This document shows, piece after piece, positions 38,892 to 48,766 of a stretch of DNA of 64,000 bases (positions within the stretch are counted from its first letter, which is position 1; the number at the start of each line of letters is the position of its first letter). The stretch lies in contig NZ_CP043042.1 of the NCBI RefSeq assembly GCF_008122265.1, positions 2,728,001-2,792,000 on the forward strand, written 5' to 3'. The stretch is from Marinobacter fonticola. Its GTDB lineage: Bacteria; Pseudomonadota; Gammaproteobacteria; Pseudomonadales; Oleiphilaceae. A model generated the notes under the pieces. The model did no database searches. It was not told the origin of the DNA and saw nothing but the letters and a program-made list of their open reading frames with translations. The translations under genes and the position numbers were made by a program.

Positions 38892-38927
38892 GGTTTTCAG
38901 ACAGTTTTTCAGACAACTTTTCAGACA
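38892..38927. repeat. Tandem repeat, 12-bp unit, three copies
   Basis: GGTTTTCAGACA, GTTTTTCAGACA and ACTTTTCAGACA follow one another without gaps, about 90 bases before the lipase start. The surrounding bases (38570-39016) hold the hairpin at 38723 and no gene that I can support. Confidence 0.85.
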
Positions 38928-39016
38928 ATACAGGCGACTGACAAAAGGCTTACGGGCAAACCGAACCGGTCAGTGCCGACAATAACGACACAACAACAGG
39001 AAAAGGTTCCACTTCC

Positions 39017-41785
39017 ATGTTCAAAAAAACGCTAATAAGCCTTGCCGTGGCGTCTTCCGTTGGACTTACCGGCTGTCTTGATGACGGCTCCTCGGGGAAA
39101 AATGCGAATCCGGATTATCAGATCAGTAACCCGAACTTTGATGGCAAGACCTGGCCTATTTTCAACCCGCTTCAAAGCAAGTTGCCTATCCCGAACGATC
39201 TGATTTTCGATTCCGAGCAAGGCGATGGAACCTTCGGTGTTAGCGATTCGTCCCCGCCTGTTACCACGGCTCTGAACGAGCTTAGTGGCGCGTCCACGGT
39301 GGCACCGGCGGTGATCCAGTTCAACGGGCAGATCGATGCATCGACCGTCGTTGCCGGCAAAACCGTTTTTCTACTTGAGTTAACTTACGCCAGTGGCGAT
39401 CCCGTTCAGGGTCTCGGTAATCAAGAGCCACCTACCGTGGCCGGTCTTGCCAATGTCCGCGCTGATGTCGTCACGCTCGATGGCACTTCGGCTATCCGCG
39501 TACTGCCGCTTGAGCCTCTCGATCCTCGTAAGCGCTACGTCGCTGCAGTCACCACCGATATTAAAGATGTAAACGGCGACAATATTGTAGGTTCACCGTC
39601 GTATCAGAGCTTGTCGGATGCCGAACAGCCGGTTGGTAACGAGGCGCTTGCGCCCGTCAAAGCCTTGATCACAGGCTTGTGGGAACCTCTGGTGCAAGCG
39701 GCCACCCAGCTTCCGGCCAGCAAGATCGCTCTGAGCTACAGCTTTACAACCTCAAATGACGAAAAGGTTCTCCAGTACATTGCAGAACCTGGAGCCTGGT
39801 TCTCGGACCAGCTCTCCATCTTTGTTAAAGTTTCTGCGGCCAAGGCGGCTATGCAAGGTGGAGCGTCTGACTACGCTTCAGTCTCAGCCGTCGTCGAAGG
39901 TGCCGTATCGACGTTCCCAACGCCCGAGCTGAAGGTCGCTTTGTCACCGATTTTCGATGCGCCTCCACCGTCGGGCTGCAATGGTCTAACCGGCCAAAAC
40001 GCATTCGATTGCGCTGGCACAGGCTTGGCGGGCAGCTTTGCCTCATTGCTGCCGCCGCTCAAGGCGCGTGGTGCGGACGATTTCAACTTTGATCTCGCCT
40101 CTCTCAAGCCGGTGCCTCTGGTATCTGCGGTGACCAGCCCCATTCTCACGAGTTTGGGCGCCGACTCGGATAGCGTCCTGGCTGCACAGGGTACCGTGTC
40201 TCTACCGTACTACCTTGGCACGTCGGCTCCCGGAGTGGTTACTGAAAGCTGGGAGGCCGATAGCACCCTGGCGTCTACCTTGAACAAGACGTTTGAAAGC
40301 TTGGGCTTAACGATCCCTCAGGCGGATCCGTCGGTGTCGACAGCGGTTAACTACGTCTTTCCGTTCCCGAAGAAGCAAGCGGACGTGGAGGTACCGGTAC
40401 TGGCGCTGCTGCCGAATCCAGCGGATTTCCCCAGCCCGGTTGGGGTGATCATGTATCAGCATGGTATTACGACAGATCGTAGTTCGGCGCTGACCTTTGG
40501 TACTGCGCTTGCAGCGAAAGGTTATGCCGTTATTGCAATTGATCAGCCGTTGCATGGTGTGGCGCCGTTTACAGAAGCTGAACAACGTGAGCTGGGGAAC
40601 ACCTTGCTGCAGTCCGGTCAAAACAACGGCTTGCCTGCCAGTTTGGCGCCCTCGGAAACCAATGTCGATAGTTTGATTGCGGGCCAGCTCAACGTAGGAT
40701 TCGTTGCCGCTGCTACCGGCCAAACGCCAGAGCAAGCTCAAACAACGATCAATACCGTTTTGGGAGGCGGCACGACCACAGACCCGGGCCTTGATGCAGC
40801 AATCAAGTTCCTTGCATCGGCCGAAAACACCGTAGCCAACGCTGGCAGCACCATCCCCGGACTCGCGCCAATGGCTGAGAACGAGCGCCATTTCGGGTTG
40901 TACGCGCCTCAGCCCAGCTCTCCAGCTCCGATCAGCTACGAGAACGGCGTGGGTGACTCCGGAAGCCTGTTTATCAACCTGACAAGCTTCCTGACGACTC
41001 GAGACAACCTGCGCCAGAGCGTCGTCGATCAGATCAACCTCCGTGCAAGCCTGCAAGAAGCGTTGACTATCGGCCCGGTAAGCATTCCAGCTAATAGCGA
41101 TGTTTACTTTGCCGGTCATTCACTGGGCACCATCACGGGCACGCCGTTCGTTGCATCGGTGAATGCTAACCAGACCGTCGGCGTTAACCCGAAGGTCGCT
41201 GGCAATGACATCATTTCTGCAAGCATGTTGACGCCCGGCGGCGGCATTGTTCGCCTTCTCGAGAACTCGCCCACTTTCGCCCCACGCATCCTGCTCGGCC
41301 TGCAACAGTCGGCCGGTCTGGAGCAAGGCGACGCCAACCTGGAATCGTACTTCAATGTCTTCCAGGCGACGGTGGACACAGCGGATCCAATCAACTTCGT
41401 CGACAACCTGTCGACCTCAGGCACACCCGTGCTCTACTCCGAAGTTGAGAACGACGCGGTTATCCCGAATGCCGCTGACGAGCAGCGCTGGGGCATCGCC
41501 GCGCTCGACAACACGTTTACACCAGCTCAAACGGGCTTGCCTGTTAACGTCACGGTGGATAGCTTCAGTGCACCGCTCGCAGGCACTCGCCCATTGAGCC
41601 TGGGACTGGACGGTGGCCTGGAAGATCCGCTCTTCTCCCAGTATGAGCAGGCAACCTACCCGCCGGCCGAAGGTGAGGATCCGCTGAGCCACAGCACGCC
41701 GGTATCCGCATCGCCAGCCGCAGCTTTCGCAAATATGGTAGGCGAAACCTGTGTAACCTTTGGTGGTTGCGCAGCTTCCAACTAA
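39017..41785 (+). CDS. Surface lipase/lysophospholipase lipoprotein (Pla-1/cef, VolA-like)
   Basis: This is a 922-residue lipoprotein with lipobox LTGC (Cys20). The N-terminal region (YQISNPNFDGKTWPIFNPLQSKLPIPNDLIF) is the signature of the Pla-1/cef extracellular lipase family; VolA of Vibrio is a known outer-membrane lysophospholipase. A C-terminal alpha/beta-hydrolase domain has the nucleophile elbow GHSLG with Ser702. Low-complexity linkers of 200-plus residues lie between. It would release fatty acids from lipids at the cell surface. It ends in a strong terminator and a diguanylate cyclase gene follows. Confidence 0.85.
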   Translation: MFKKTLISLAVASSVGLTGCLDDGSSGKNANPDYQISNPNFDGKTWPIFNPLQSKLPIPNDLIFDSEQGDGTFGVSDSSPPVTTALNELSGASTVAPAVIQFNGQIDASTVVAGKTVFLLELTYASGDPVQGLGNQEPPTVAGLANVRADVVTLDGTSAIRVLPLEPLDPRKRYVAAVTTDIKDVNGDNIVGSPSYQSLSDAEQPVGNEALAPVKALITGLWEPLVQAATQLPASKIALSYSFTTSNDEKVLQYIAEPGAWFSDQLSIFVKVSAAKAAMQGGASDYASVSAVVEGAVSTFPTPELKVALSPIFDAPPPSGCNGLTGQNAFDCAGTGLAGSFASLLPPLKARGADDFNFDLASLKPVPLVSAVTSPILTSLGADSDSVLAAQGTVSLPYYLGTSAPGVVTESWEADSTLASTLNKTFESLGLTIPQADPSVSTAVNYVFPFPKKQADVEVPVLALLPNPADFPSPVGVIMYQHGITTDRSSALTFGTALAAKGYAVIAIDQPLHGVAPFTEAEQRELGNTLLQSGQNNGLPASLAPSETNVDSLIAGQLNVGFVAAATGQTPEQAQTTINTVLGGGTTTDPGLDAAIKFLASAENTVANAGSTIPGLAPMAENERHFGLYAPQPSSPAPISYENGVGDSGSLFINLTSFLTTRDNLRQSVVDQINLRASLQEALTIGPVSIPANSDVYFAGHSLGTITGTPFVASVNANQTVGVNPKVAGNDIISASMLTPGGGIVRLLENSPTFAPRILLGLQQSAGLEQGDANLESYFNVFQATVDTADPINFVDNLSTSGTPVLYSEVENDAVIPNAADEQRWGIAALDNTFTPAQTGLPVNVTVDSFSAPLAGTRPLSLGLDGGLEDPLFSQYEQATYPPAEGEDPLSHSTPVSASPAAAFANMVGETCVTFGGCAASN

Positions 41786-41807
41786 AAACCTTCTGAGACC
41801 GTTCGTT

Positions 41808-41838
41808 AAGGCCCTCGCAAAGCGAGGGCCTTTTCTTT
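41808..41838 (+). terminator. Strong intrinsic terminator after the lipase gene
   Basis: AAGGCCCTCGC (41808-41818), loop AAA, GCGAGGGCCTT (41822-41832) form a perfect 11-bp stem followed by TTCTTTT. It lies 23 bases after the stop codon. Confidence 0.9.
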
Positions 41839-41948
41839 TGTCACTCACCCCAAGTCTTATCCTTTGATAATTGAACGTTCCACTACCTCCCGTTTTGACT
41901 ACACTTCACGTAAGTTAACTCGCTATAAACCTAACAAGAACCCTATCA

Positions 41949-43088
41949 ATGTCTTCCAACCCCGTCGCCGCAGCCGATAGCGCACAACATACGATGAGTA
42001 CCGACGTCCAGGCCAACCAGCGCCTTCGAAAACGCCGACTGGGCATGTCGTTCATTTCCTACCAAGTTACATTGGCGATAGTCGTGCTCTGTTGGACCCT
42101 GGACATGGTGCCGATAAGGGTTGTGCTGGAATTTTGGGTCTTTTCGCTGATCATTAATGCTGGCTTCTTTCTGCTCATCCACTTCAATCTCAACCTGAAA
42201 TTCAGGGATCCCAGCATGACCGGGCTGCAGATGGTGTTATCGATCCTGCCGCCAATTTGGGTAATGTACTTCCTCGACGCGGGCCAGGCCCGTGCCATAT
42301 TCCTGATGATTGCTATCGTCCCTGCCCTGTATGGCATTCTCGCCTTGCGTACTCGAGAGTTCCTGCTGGTGGGGTTCTGGTATTTCCTGCTCTATGGGGT
42401 CCTGCTCCTAGCCATCGGATTAACCAAGCCCGATGTGCTTGCGCCGACGCTGTCTATCGAGATCATCCAGATGCTGGCCTTTACGCTAGTCATGGCCCAG
42501 ATTGCCACTATTGGCGGGTTCATCAGTGGCCTCAGAGGGAAGCTGCGCAAGCGGAACCGAGAACTCAACGAAGCTATGGCGCGTATTCAGGAGCTCGTCA
42601 ACATCGACGAACTTACCGGTGTGTTTAACCGCCGGCGTTTATTCGAGGTGCTCAGCGAAGAGTCGAATCGCCACAGCCGCGCGCAAGGGCCATTCAGCAT
42701 CTGTATCCTGGATATCGATTATTTCAAGCAGGTCAATGATACCCATGGCCACCAGGCTGGGGATGACATGCTCAAGACGGTAGCTCAAACCGTGAATGAG
42801 AGCCTGCGCCAAATAGACTGTTTTGGCCGCTACGGTGGCGAGGAGTTTCTCATGGTTCTGCCGCAGACGCCGCTAACGGGTGCCCGTACCAAGGCGGACC
42901 GGGTGCGCCAAACCATTGAGAGCCTTTCATTCGACCAGATTAAAGACGGTCTTCGCATTTCGGTATCGATTGGTGTTGCGCAATACCGTGAGGGGGAGAC
43001 GATAGAAGATACCATCGCCCGGGCCGATGAGGCCCTTTATAAAGCCAAGCAACAGGGCAGGAACCAAGTCGTTGGTGAAGATGGCTAA
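41949..43088 (+). CDS. Membrane diguanylate cyclase (multi-TM, GGDEF)
   Basis: This 379-residue protein has about six hydrophobic helices (roughly residues 35-195), a short coiled linker (LRGKLRKRNRELNEAMARIQELV) and a GGDEF domain. Catalytic GGEEF lies near 296-300 with the I-site RQID five residues before. It should synthesise c-di-GMP at the inner membrane. No periplasmic sensor is recognisable; the N-terminal helices are a 5-7TM-type module. It is monocistronic after the lipase. Confidence 0.92.
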   Translation: MSSNPVAAADSAQHTMSTDVQANQRLRKRRLGMSFISYQVTLAIVVLCWTLDMVPIRVVLEFWVFSLIINAGFFLLIHFNLNLKFRDPSMTGLQMVLSILPPIWVMYFLDAGQARAIFLMIAIVPALYGILALRTREFLLVGFWYFLLYGVLLLAIGLTKPDVLAPTLSIEIIQMLAFTLVMAQIATIGGFISGLRGKLRKRNRELNEAMARIQELVNIDELTGVFNRRRLFEVLSEESNRHSRAQGPFSICILDIDYFKQVNDTHGHQAGDDMLKTVAQTVNESLRQIDCFGRYGGEEFLMVLPQTPLTGARTKADRVRQTIESLSFDQIKDGLRISVSIGVAQYREGETIEDTIARADEALYKAKQQGRNQVVGEDG

Positions 43089-43220
43089 AGAAGGAGATTA
43101 TGACAGCTTTCAACTCGAGTCTAGACCGATACGAAGCGCCTTCCCGCTAAAAATCTACCGGTCGTAGCAATACGCTGGTTCGGTAATTTTCTGTTTCGAC
43201 CCGCTTGGGGTTCTGAACAT

Positions 43221-43254
43221 AAAAAAGAAAGGCCGGCTTGCCACCGACCTTTCT
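43221..43254 (-). terminator. Terminator of the acylase gene
   Basis: AGAAAGG (43226-43232) pairs with CCTTTCT (43248-43254); CGG/CCG extends it after a mismatch. On the minus strand the stem is followed by TTTTTT (43226-43221), about 38 bases beyond the acylase stop. Confidence 0.8.
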
Positions 43255-43291
43255 CCTCGTTACTTTCTTCTCATCACTTTCTTCGTGTCAC

Positions 43292-45979
43292 TTACTCGTC
43301 ATCGCTTGAGATCGTGATCTCGCCCTGGGGCAGCAGATTCGCCATGATCTCAGCTTCCGTGAACAACAGTTTGCGAGCGTTCTTGTCAGAGTAACGCTGG
43401 CTCTGGTCGACGAAATACGGCGATGTGGAATCGGTGGACTGTGAGTAACTCACCAAACCATAAGCCTCGGGTCCATTATCGGTAAACTCGAGGCCAAAGA
43501 GCCAGCTTGAGCCTTGGGCCACTTTCCAGCCCTCTCCCGAATTAGCCGAGACGCCTCCCGCGAAACGGTTGCCAGCAGCATCGCGGAATGCAGGCGTATT
43601 CATTCGTGGGATCACGGTATCTTCCGCGAATACACTATCGGCTACGCCAATCGCATTGAAAGCACCATCCACATCGCTGTGTCCACCATGCCAGGGAATT
43701 TTCGGGCTCTGGGCGACAACGCCAGAAGGATCGCCACCCGGCGGAACACCACCTGTTGGCTGGTAGTACTGTACGTCACCCAGCGCGGCTGCCGGGTCGA
43801 TGCCCGCAGCATCCAACACCGTTAAACCGGCTGCCAGGGATTGCAGCATCGGATCGTCGGGCGTGCCTGCCTGGGCCGCCGAAGGATCGGCCGGCGTATA
43901 CACCGGGTTTGCAGGATCGAACGGCGTTTGCAGATCGTTCGGAAAACTGCGGGTGTAGATATCGTTAAACGCACGGAACGTATGAGCCCCGGTGCTATCG
44001 AGATCGTAGGTGCCGTTCCAGCCGGCCAGCGCGGCGCAGCCATCGGAAACCACTCTGGAGCCACCATTGAGGTCAGGATCGATAGGCAGGATCTCATCGG
44101 GTACGTTCACAGGGTTATCGGCAATGACTTCGCACCGATTCAGGAGTTCGCCGAGATACTGCTCCGAATACCAGGCCCGGTTATTCCAGATCGTACCGGC
44201 CAGCTCCTCTGCACTAAACCGTCCGTCCTGTCCCGCAGGCGCCGGAGTGTCCGAATCGAGGCCGTGTTCCATCGGATTCTGCAGCATCTTGATACCAAGA
44301 CGCGTCCGCGGATTGATCGGGGCATTCTCCGCTCCAAAAAGCGGGGAGTAGCCAGTCAGAAACTCGTCCGGGTTAGTGGCCCAATGGCTGCTATTGGAGT
44401 TCTGGACCCAATCGGTTCGCACCAGCTTCGGCTTATCTTTGTACGGAACAAGACCGTCGCACTTGCCTTTTACCCAATCGTCACGAGAGGTACTGCCATC
44501 GAGGAGGGTCAACCCAGCCTCGAACAGGGCGTTGTACTCTGGGCTGGCACCACGCTTTGCAGCGATGGTGGCCAAGGCGGCCGGTGAAAGATTCGGCACA
44601 GAACTGCTATCGATATAAAACGCGTTGCCCTGGTCGTCCGCGTAGATGGTGTTGGTCCAGAGTGTAGAACCACATTGGCGGAAGACGCCCTGGAACTCTT
44701 TTAGCGTCGTGGCGCGGCTCATTTCCAGCCACGTACCCAGCAGGTCACTGGTATCGCCATTGGCGTCCCGATAGCTGTAGGCGACGGTTGCGCCTTGAGC
44801 ATTAGTCTCGCCCCATTTGGGTAAACCGCCTCCCGTTACGGCATTGGCTGAAAGCATGGGGCCGTATTCGGAGTAGAAGAATTTCCGTTCCAGAACCGTT
44901 GGCGTCGATGTGCCGTTGGCCACCTCGATTTGTACAGTCTTGGCCGTGATCGGCTTCTCTTTGCCATCCTTCACGTAAGTCATGTTGTCGCCCGTCTTGA
45001 GCCTCAACTCATACAGCGTAAAGCGACGACTAATCGAGTTTGTGTGCGACCAGGCCAAGTTTTCATTGAAGTTGATTAATGGAACGGCTGTCCCCAATAG
45101 ACCGGCGCCATTAACATTCAGGTAACCCGGAACGGTCATCTGCATCTGGTAAAGCCGACGATGACCCGTGTAGGGGAAATGTGGGTTGGCGAGCAATGCG
45201 CCCCGGCCCTGCTCAGTCATGCCTCGACCAACGGCCCAGGCGTTACTGGCCAGCCCGGTTTCATTAAAGTTGGTTCGGCTCGCAGCGAGCAATCTGGCGC
45301 TCTCGGCCATACGACTTGGAAGAGAGTCTGGCTCCGCTTCTGTTTGTGCAATCGCGGGCATGGGAGCCGGGGAGACTTCGGGCGGTACTGCGAGGAATAC
45401 AGCCCCCGTGGAAAACAGTAACCCGCTCGCGTATTGACCGATAATACGGTAGTGAGCGATCAGGTCGGTGGGCTCTATCTGCTTGACCCACGGCTGATTA
45501 CGACATTCGGGGGGAAAATCCGATGCCGGCGTTTGCTCAACGTATTTGTTGTAACCAGCGGTGAAGCCGTCGATCAGTGCGCGGTTCCTCCAGGACAACT
45601 CGGGATAGTCTTCCTGGGCGCCACTGAGGATGCCTTGCGCCTTGAACGAGAAGTCGCTGATGACATTCATATCACCAGCTCCGGGCCCAAAATACTTCGC
45701 CCGCTCGCCCCTCGCTTTGACAATAGCCTCAGCAAGCACGCAAATGTTGTCCTTGGCTTGGACGTAGCCCGCACCAAAAGCAGCGGAAGATAGATCATCC
45801 GCCTTGATGTGCGGCACACCGTTGGTCGTGTATCGGATGGTGGCCTGAAACCCAGCGTCATCATCCGGGTATAACGGTTCATCGAAACAGCCGCCCAGCA
45901 GAAGACTACCTACTAAAGCGACACCTATTTTCAGCTCACGCTTGCCGGGGCGTTGGAGCCCCAATTTGAAATTTTTCAT
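43292..45979 (-). CDS. Lipoprotein penicillin-acylase-type Ntn hydrolase
   Basis: This 895-residue protein belongs to the penicillin acylase/acyl-homoserine lactone acylase family. It begins with a lipobox (LLGGC, Cys31). The alpha chain holds GVPHIKADDLSSAAFGAGYVQAKDN. The autocleavage and nucleophile site is Ser245 in TGLA-SNAWAVG. The beta chain has the WSHTNSISRRFTLYEL and DFxxx-type segments expected. It could cleave long-chain acyl amides such as acyl-homoserine lactones or antibiotics at the cell surface; the substrate is unknown. The lipobox anchoring is less common in this family. Confidence 0.83.
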   Translation of the reverse strand: MKNFKLGLQRPGKRELKIGVALVGSLLLGGCFDEPLYPDDDAGFQATIRYTTNGVPHIKADDLSSAAFGAGYVQAKDNICVLAEAIVKARGERAKYFGPGAGDMNVISDFSFKAQGILSGAQEDYPELSWRNRALIDGFTAGYNKYVEQTPASDFPPECRNQPWVKQIEPTDLIAHYRIIGQYASGLLFSTGAVFLAVPPEVSPAPMPAIAQTEAEPDSLPSRMAESARLLAASRTNFNETGLASNAWAVGRGMTEQGRGALLANPHFPYTGHRRLYQMQMTVPGYLNVNGAGLLGTAVPLINFNENLAWSHTNSISRRFTLYELRLKTGDNMTYVKDGKEKPITAKTVQIEVANGTSTPTVLERKFFYSEYGPMLSANAVTGGGLPKWGETNAQGATVAYSYRDANGDTSDLLGTWLEMSRATTLKEFQGVFRQCGSTLWTNTIYADDQGNAFYIDSSSVPNLSPAALATIAAKRGASPEYNALFEAGLTLLDGSTSRDDWVKGKCDGLVPYKDKPKLVRTDWVQNSNSSHWATNPDEFLTGYSPLFGAENAPINPRTRLGIKMLQNPMEHGLDSDTPAPAGQDGRFSAEELAGTIWNNRAWYSEQYLGELLNRCEVIADNPVNVPDEILPIDPDLNGGSRVVSDGCAALAGWNGTYDLDSTGAHTFRAFNDIYTRSFPNDLQTPFDPANPVYTPADPSAAQAGTPDDPMLQSLAAGLTVLDAAGIDPAAALGDVQYYQPTGGVPPGGDPSGVVAQSPKIPWHGGHSDVDGAFNAIGVADSVFAEDTVIPRMNTPAFRDAAGNRFAGGVSANSGEGWKVAQGSSWLFGLEFTDNGPEAYGLVSYSQSTDSTSPYFVDQSQRYSDKNARKLLFTEAEIMANLLPQGEITISSDDE

Positions 45980-46180
45980 TTTAAATGTCCATTCCTTGGA
46001 TTGAACAATTGCGAAAGAGTCATTAAAACTGTTTCATCTTTCAGCCTAGCAGAGGTTTTTAAGCCCTACACAAAACATAAGGTACGTTTCTCAGATTTTC
46101 AGAATCTGTAGCATAAGCATAAAGGTTCCATGAAATTTTTATGAATATTTACAGTGTTTTACTACAAATTCAGCGCTAAA

Positions 46181-46212
46181 AAAGGGCCACTCCATGTAGA
46201 GCAGCCCTTTTA
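46181..46212 (-). terminator. Terminator of argG
   Basis: On the minus strand a GGGC...GCCC stem, with an inner GCTC/GGAG-type extension, ends in TTTTTT (complement of 46178-46183). It lies about 45 bases after the argG stop. Direct repeats of AGTCCAAGGAC (46219 and 46243) flank it. Confidence 0.7.
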
Positions 46213-46255
46213 GCGATGAGTCCAAGGACACTTATAACAGTAAGTCCAAGGACTA

Positions 46256-47470
46256 TTAGCTCAACTTCCGGCCTTTACTCGCAGCAATGCGCAAACGCAA
46301 CGCATTCAGCTTGATAAAGCCGGCCGCGTCTTTCTGATCGTAGGCCCCCTGATCCTCCTCGAACGTGGCGATTTTTTCGTCGAACAGCGAATCGTCGGAC
46401 TTGCGGCCAACCACTTCGACGTTGCCCTTATAAAGTTTCAGGCGAACGGTGCCGTTGACGTACGTTTGAGTCTGGTCGATCAGTGCCTGCAGGGCCTGGC
46501 GCTCCGGGGACCACCAGTAGCCATTGTAGATCACCTCGGCATAGCGCGGCATCAGGCTATCTTTCAGATGCCCCACTTCGCGGTCCAGCGTGATGGACTC
46601 GATGGCTCGGTGCGCGCGGAGCATGATGGTGCCGCCGGGGGTTTCGTAGCAGCCGCGAGACTTCATACCGACGTAACGATTTTCGACGATATCGATACGG
46701 CCGATCCCGTTATCCCCGCCGATTTTATTGAGATTGGTGAGAACTTCGTGTGGCCTCAGGGGTTCGCCATCGATGGCGACGATGTCGCCCTTTTCATAGG
46801 TCAGCTCGATGTAAGTCGGCTTGTCGGGCGCCGCTTCCGGAGCAACGCTCCAGCGCCACATATCGTCTTCCGCCTCGGCCCAAGGGTCTTCCAGCACCAT
46901 CCCCTCGTAGGAGATGTGCAGCAGGTTGGCGTCCATGGAGTAAGGCGACTTGCCCTTCTTCTTCTCGACCGGGATGTTGCGTTCTTCGCAGTAAGCCAGA
47001 AGCTTCTCACGAGAGTTCAGATCCCACTCGCGCCAGGGGGCGATCACGTGGACACCGGGTTTAAGGGCGTAGGCGCCCAACTCGAAACGAACCTGATCGT
47101 TGCCCTTGCCGGTAGCACCGTGAGAAATAGCGTCCGCGCCGGTTTCGTTGGCGATTTCGATCAAGCGCTTGGAAATCAGTGGGCGGGCGATAGACGTACC
47201 CAGCAGATACTCGCCCTCGTAAACGGTATTGGCTCGGAACATCGGGTAGACGAAATCACGCACGAATTCCTCACGCAGGTCTTCGATGTAGATTTCCTTA
47301 ACGCCTAGCGTTTCCGCCTTGGCGCGCGCCGGCTCTACTTCCTCGCCCTGCCCCAGGTCGGCTGTGAAGGTAACGACTTCACAGTTATAGGTATCCTGAA
47401 GCCAGCGCACGATGACCGAGGTGTCCAGGCCACCGGAATAGGCTAGCACTACCTTATTGATGTTCGACAT
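46256..47470 (-). CDS. argG: Argininosuccinate synthase
   Basis: This 404-residue enzyme joins citrulline and aspartate using ATP in arginine synthesis. It begins [20 protein letters not shown], the P-loop N-type signature SGGLDTS, and contains [20 protein letters not shown] at 47470 has GGAGC 7 bases before; the open frame to 47617 is not family-like. The 5' leader contains an 8-bp inverted repeat CAGAGGAT (47498-47505) and ATCCTCTG (47532-47539). Confidence 0.96.
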   Translation of the reverse strand: MSNINKVVLAYSGGLDTSVIVRWLQDTYNCEVVTFTADLGQGEEVEPARAKAETLGVKEIYIEDLREEFVRDFVYPMFRANTVYEGEYLLGTSIARPLISKRLIEIANETGADAISHGATGKGNDQVRFELGAYALKPGVHVIAPWREWDLNSREKLLAYCEERNIPVEKKKGKSPYSMDANLLHISYEGMVLEDPWAEAEDDMWRWSVAPEAAPDKPTYIELTYEKGDIVAIDGEPLRPHEVLTNLNKIGGDNGIGRIDIVENRYVGMKSRGCYETPGGTIMLRAHRAIESITLDREVGHLKDSLMPRYAEVIYNGYWWSPERQALQALIDQTQTYVNGTVRLKLYKGNVEVVGRKSDDSLFDEKIATFEEDQGAYDQKDAAGFIKLNALRLRIAASKGRKLS

Positions 47471-47692
47471 GCCGATGCTCCGATCAAAATGAATGAACAG
47501 AGGATGACGACACAGGCCAACTGCTGCCGATATCCTCTGAAACTCAACGAGGGGCGACATTGTACGGCAGCGCAGGCCCGCATCCAATTGGATTGACGGA
47601 AAAGACACTACATCCACTACATCGCCGGGATTGGCAGGCTAAGATGCCTCGGCATTCAAACCTGATCGACTGCCGGGAGCCAAAACGGGACA

Positions 47693-48598
47693 TTAGCCAT
47701 TCTTACTGGGATCGAAATCGGCATCGGCACGCTGCAGGCCGCGGCGCTCTCCTTGGCGCTCCAGCCTGACCGTCGTGCGGCGGTTTTCCGCCGGATTGGA
47801 TGACGCCGGATAACGCTCGCCGTGGTAGCGGGCCACGATCATATCCTGGGCGATGCCGTTGGCTATGAGGTACTCGGCCACTGCGTTGGCGCGCTCTTCG
47901 GACAGGGAACGGTTGTGGATGCGGCTACCGCTGTTGTCGGTGTGGCCATCGACATAGATTTGACTGATGGTGCTATCGGCCTGGACAAACTGAATAACCT
48001 TATCCAGCCGGTCCAGATCCGCATTATTCAGTTCGGCACTATCCAGTTTGAACTGGATGCGCGAACGCTGAACTTGGTCGTAGTTGACCGGTAGCAGGCT
48101 GGCGACACAGGTTCTGTAATCGCCGAATGTCGCGGGAAAGTTGATGTTGGAAACGCTGACCCGAATCGGCTCCGGCGAGTAGCGGGCATGGCTAGTAACC
48201 GTCGGCGCCATACCGGACATCAAGCCTTCGACCATCGCCATCGCACGCGCCGTCTCGACCGTCACCGCGCGGCGGTCGTCGCTCACACTTACCGCTCCCA
48301 ACGGCCGGGGCGTGGCGCCGGGCCGCCAACTCGGGGCCTCGACATTCAGCGACGCACGCCCGGCTTTCATTAGACGGATATCGGATTCGAGAAAAAATAT
48401 CAGGTTTTCCCCTGCCCGATGCTGGAACACCGCACGCCCATAACCGGGCACCTCGTGGGTCAACGTGCAACTAAAAACAGAAGACGCAAGATACCATTGG
48501 CTGTTCTCGATCCCGGCACCAAAGCTGGCGGCCTCACTGCCCAAGGCGGGTATACAGAGCAAGGGCAAAATCAGTAGAGATCGAAAGGGATATCGCAT
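47693..48598 (-). CDS. motY: Sodium-type flagellar stator protein MotY
   Basis: This 301-residue protein has a signal peptide (RSLLILPLLCIPALGSEAA) and a C-terminal OmpA-like peptidoglycan-binding domain (YVDGHTDNSGSRIHNRSLSEERANAVAEYLIANG). The N-terminal domain (FGAGIENSQWYLASSVFSCTLTHEVPGYGRAVFQHRAGE) matches MotY, which forms the T-ring around the motor in polar-flagellated gammaproteobacteria. Position between argG and pyrC matches the pseudomonad order (recalled). Start could be ATG 48598 or 48610; neither has a good Shine-Dalgarno site. Confidence 0.86.
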   Translation of the reverse strand: MRYPFRSLLILPLLCIPALGSEAASFGAGIENSQWYLASSVFSCTLTHEVPGYGRAVFQHRAGENLIFFLESDIRLMKAGRASLNVEAPSWRPGATPRPLGAVSVSDDRRAVTVETARAMAMVEGLMSGMAPTVTSHARYSPEPIRVSVSNINFPATFGDYRTCVASLLPVNYDQVQRSRIQFKLDSAELNNADLDRLDKVIQFVQADSTISQIYVDGHTDNSGSRIHNRSLSEERANAVAEYLIANGIAQDMIVARYHGERYPASSNPAENRRTTVRLERQGERRGLQRADADFDPSKNG

Positions 48599-48766
48599 CG
48601 CGTGAGCCATCGGTTGAGCGTAAGTTGCCGTCACTCCAAGTATCGGCCACGGGCGAGAAATCTTTAGGGCCATTCAACCGGAAAAAAGACTTCAATCCGA
48701 AGCGAGCCTGGCTTCTGGTATACTGCGGCGCATTACAGATTCACCGTTCAGTACGTAGGAACATCC

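Noticed and set aside
38632..38985. A 117-codon plus-strand frame upstream of the lipase
   Set aside because: It runs through the palindromic repeat and the 12-bp tandem repeat and has no good start or family features.
46466..47308. A 280-codon plus-strand frame opposite argG
   Set aside because: Antisense shadow of argG with no recognisable family.
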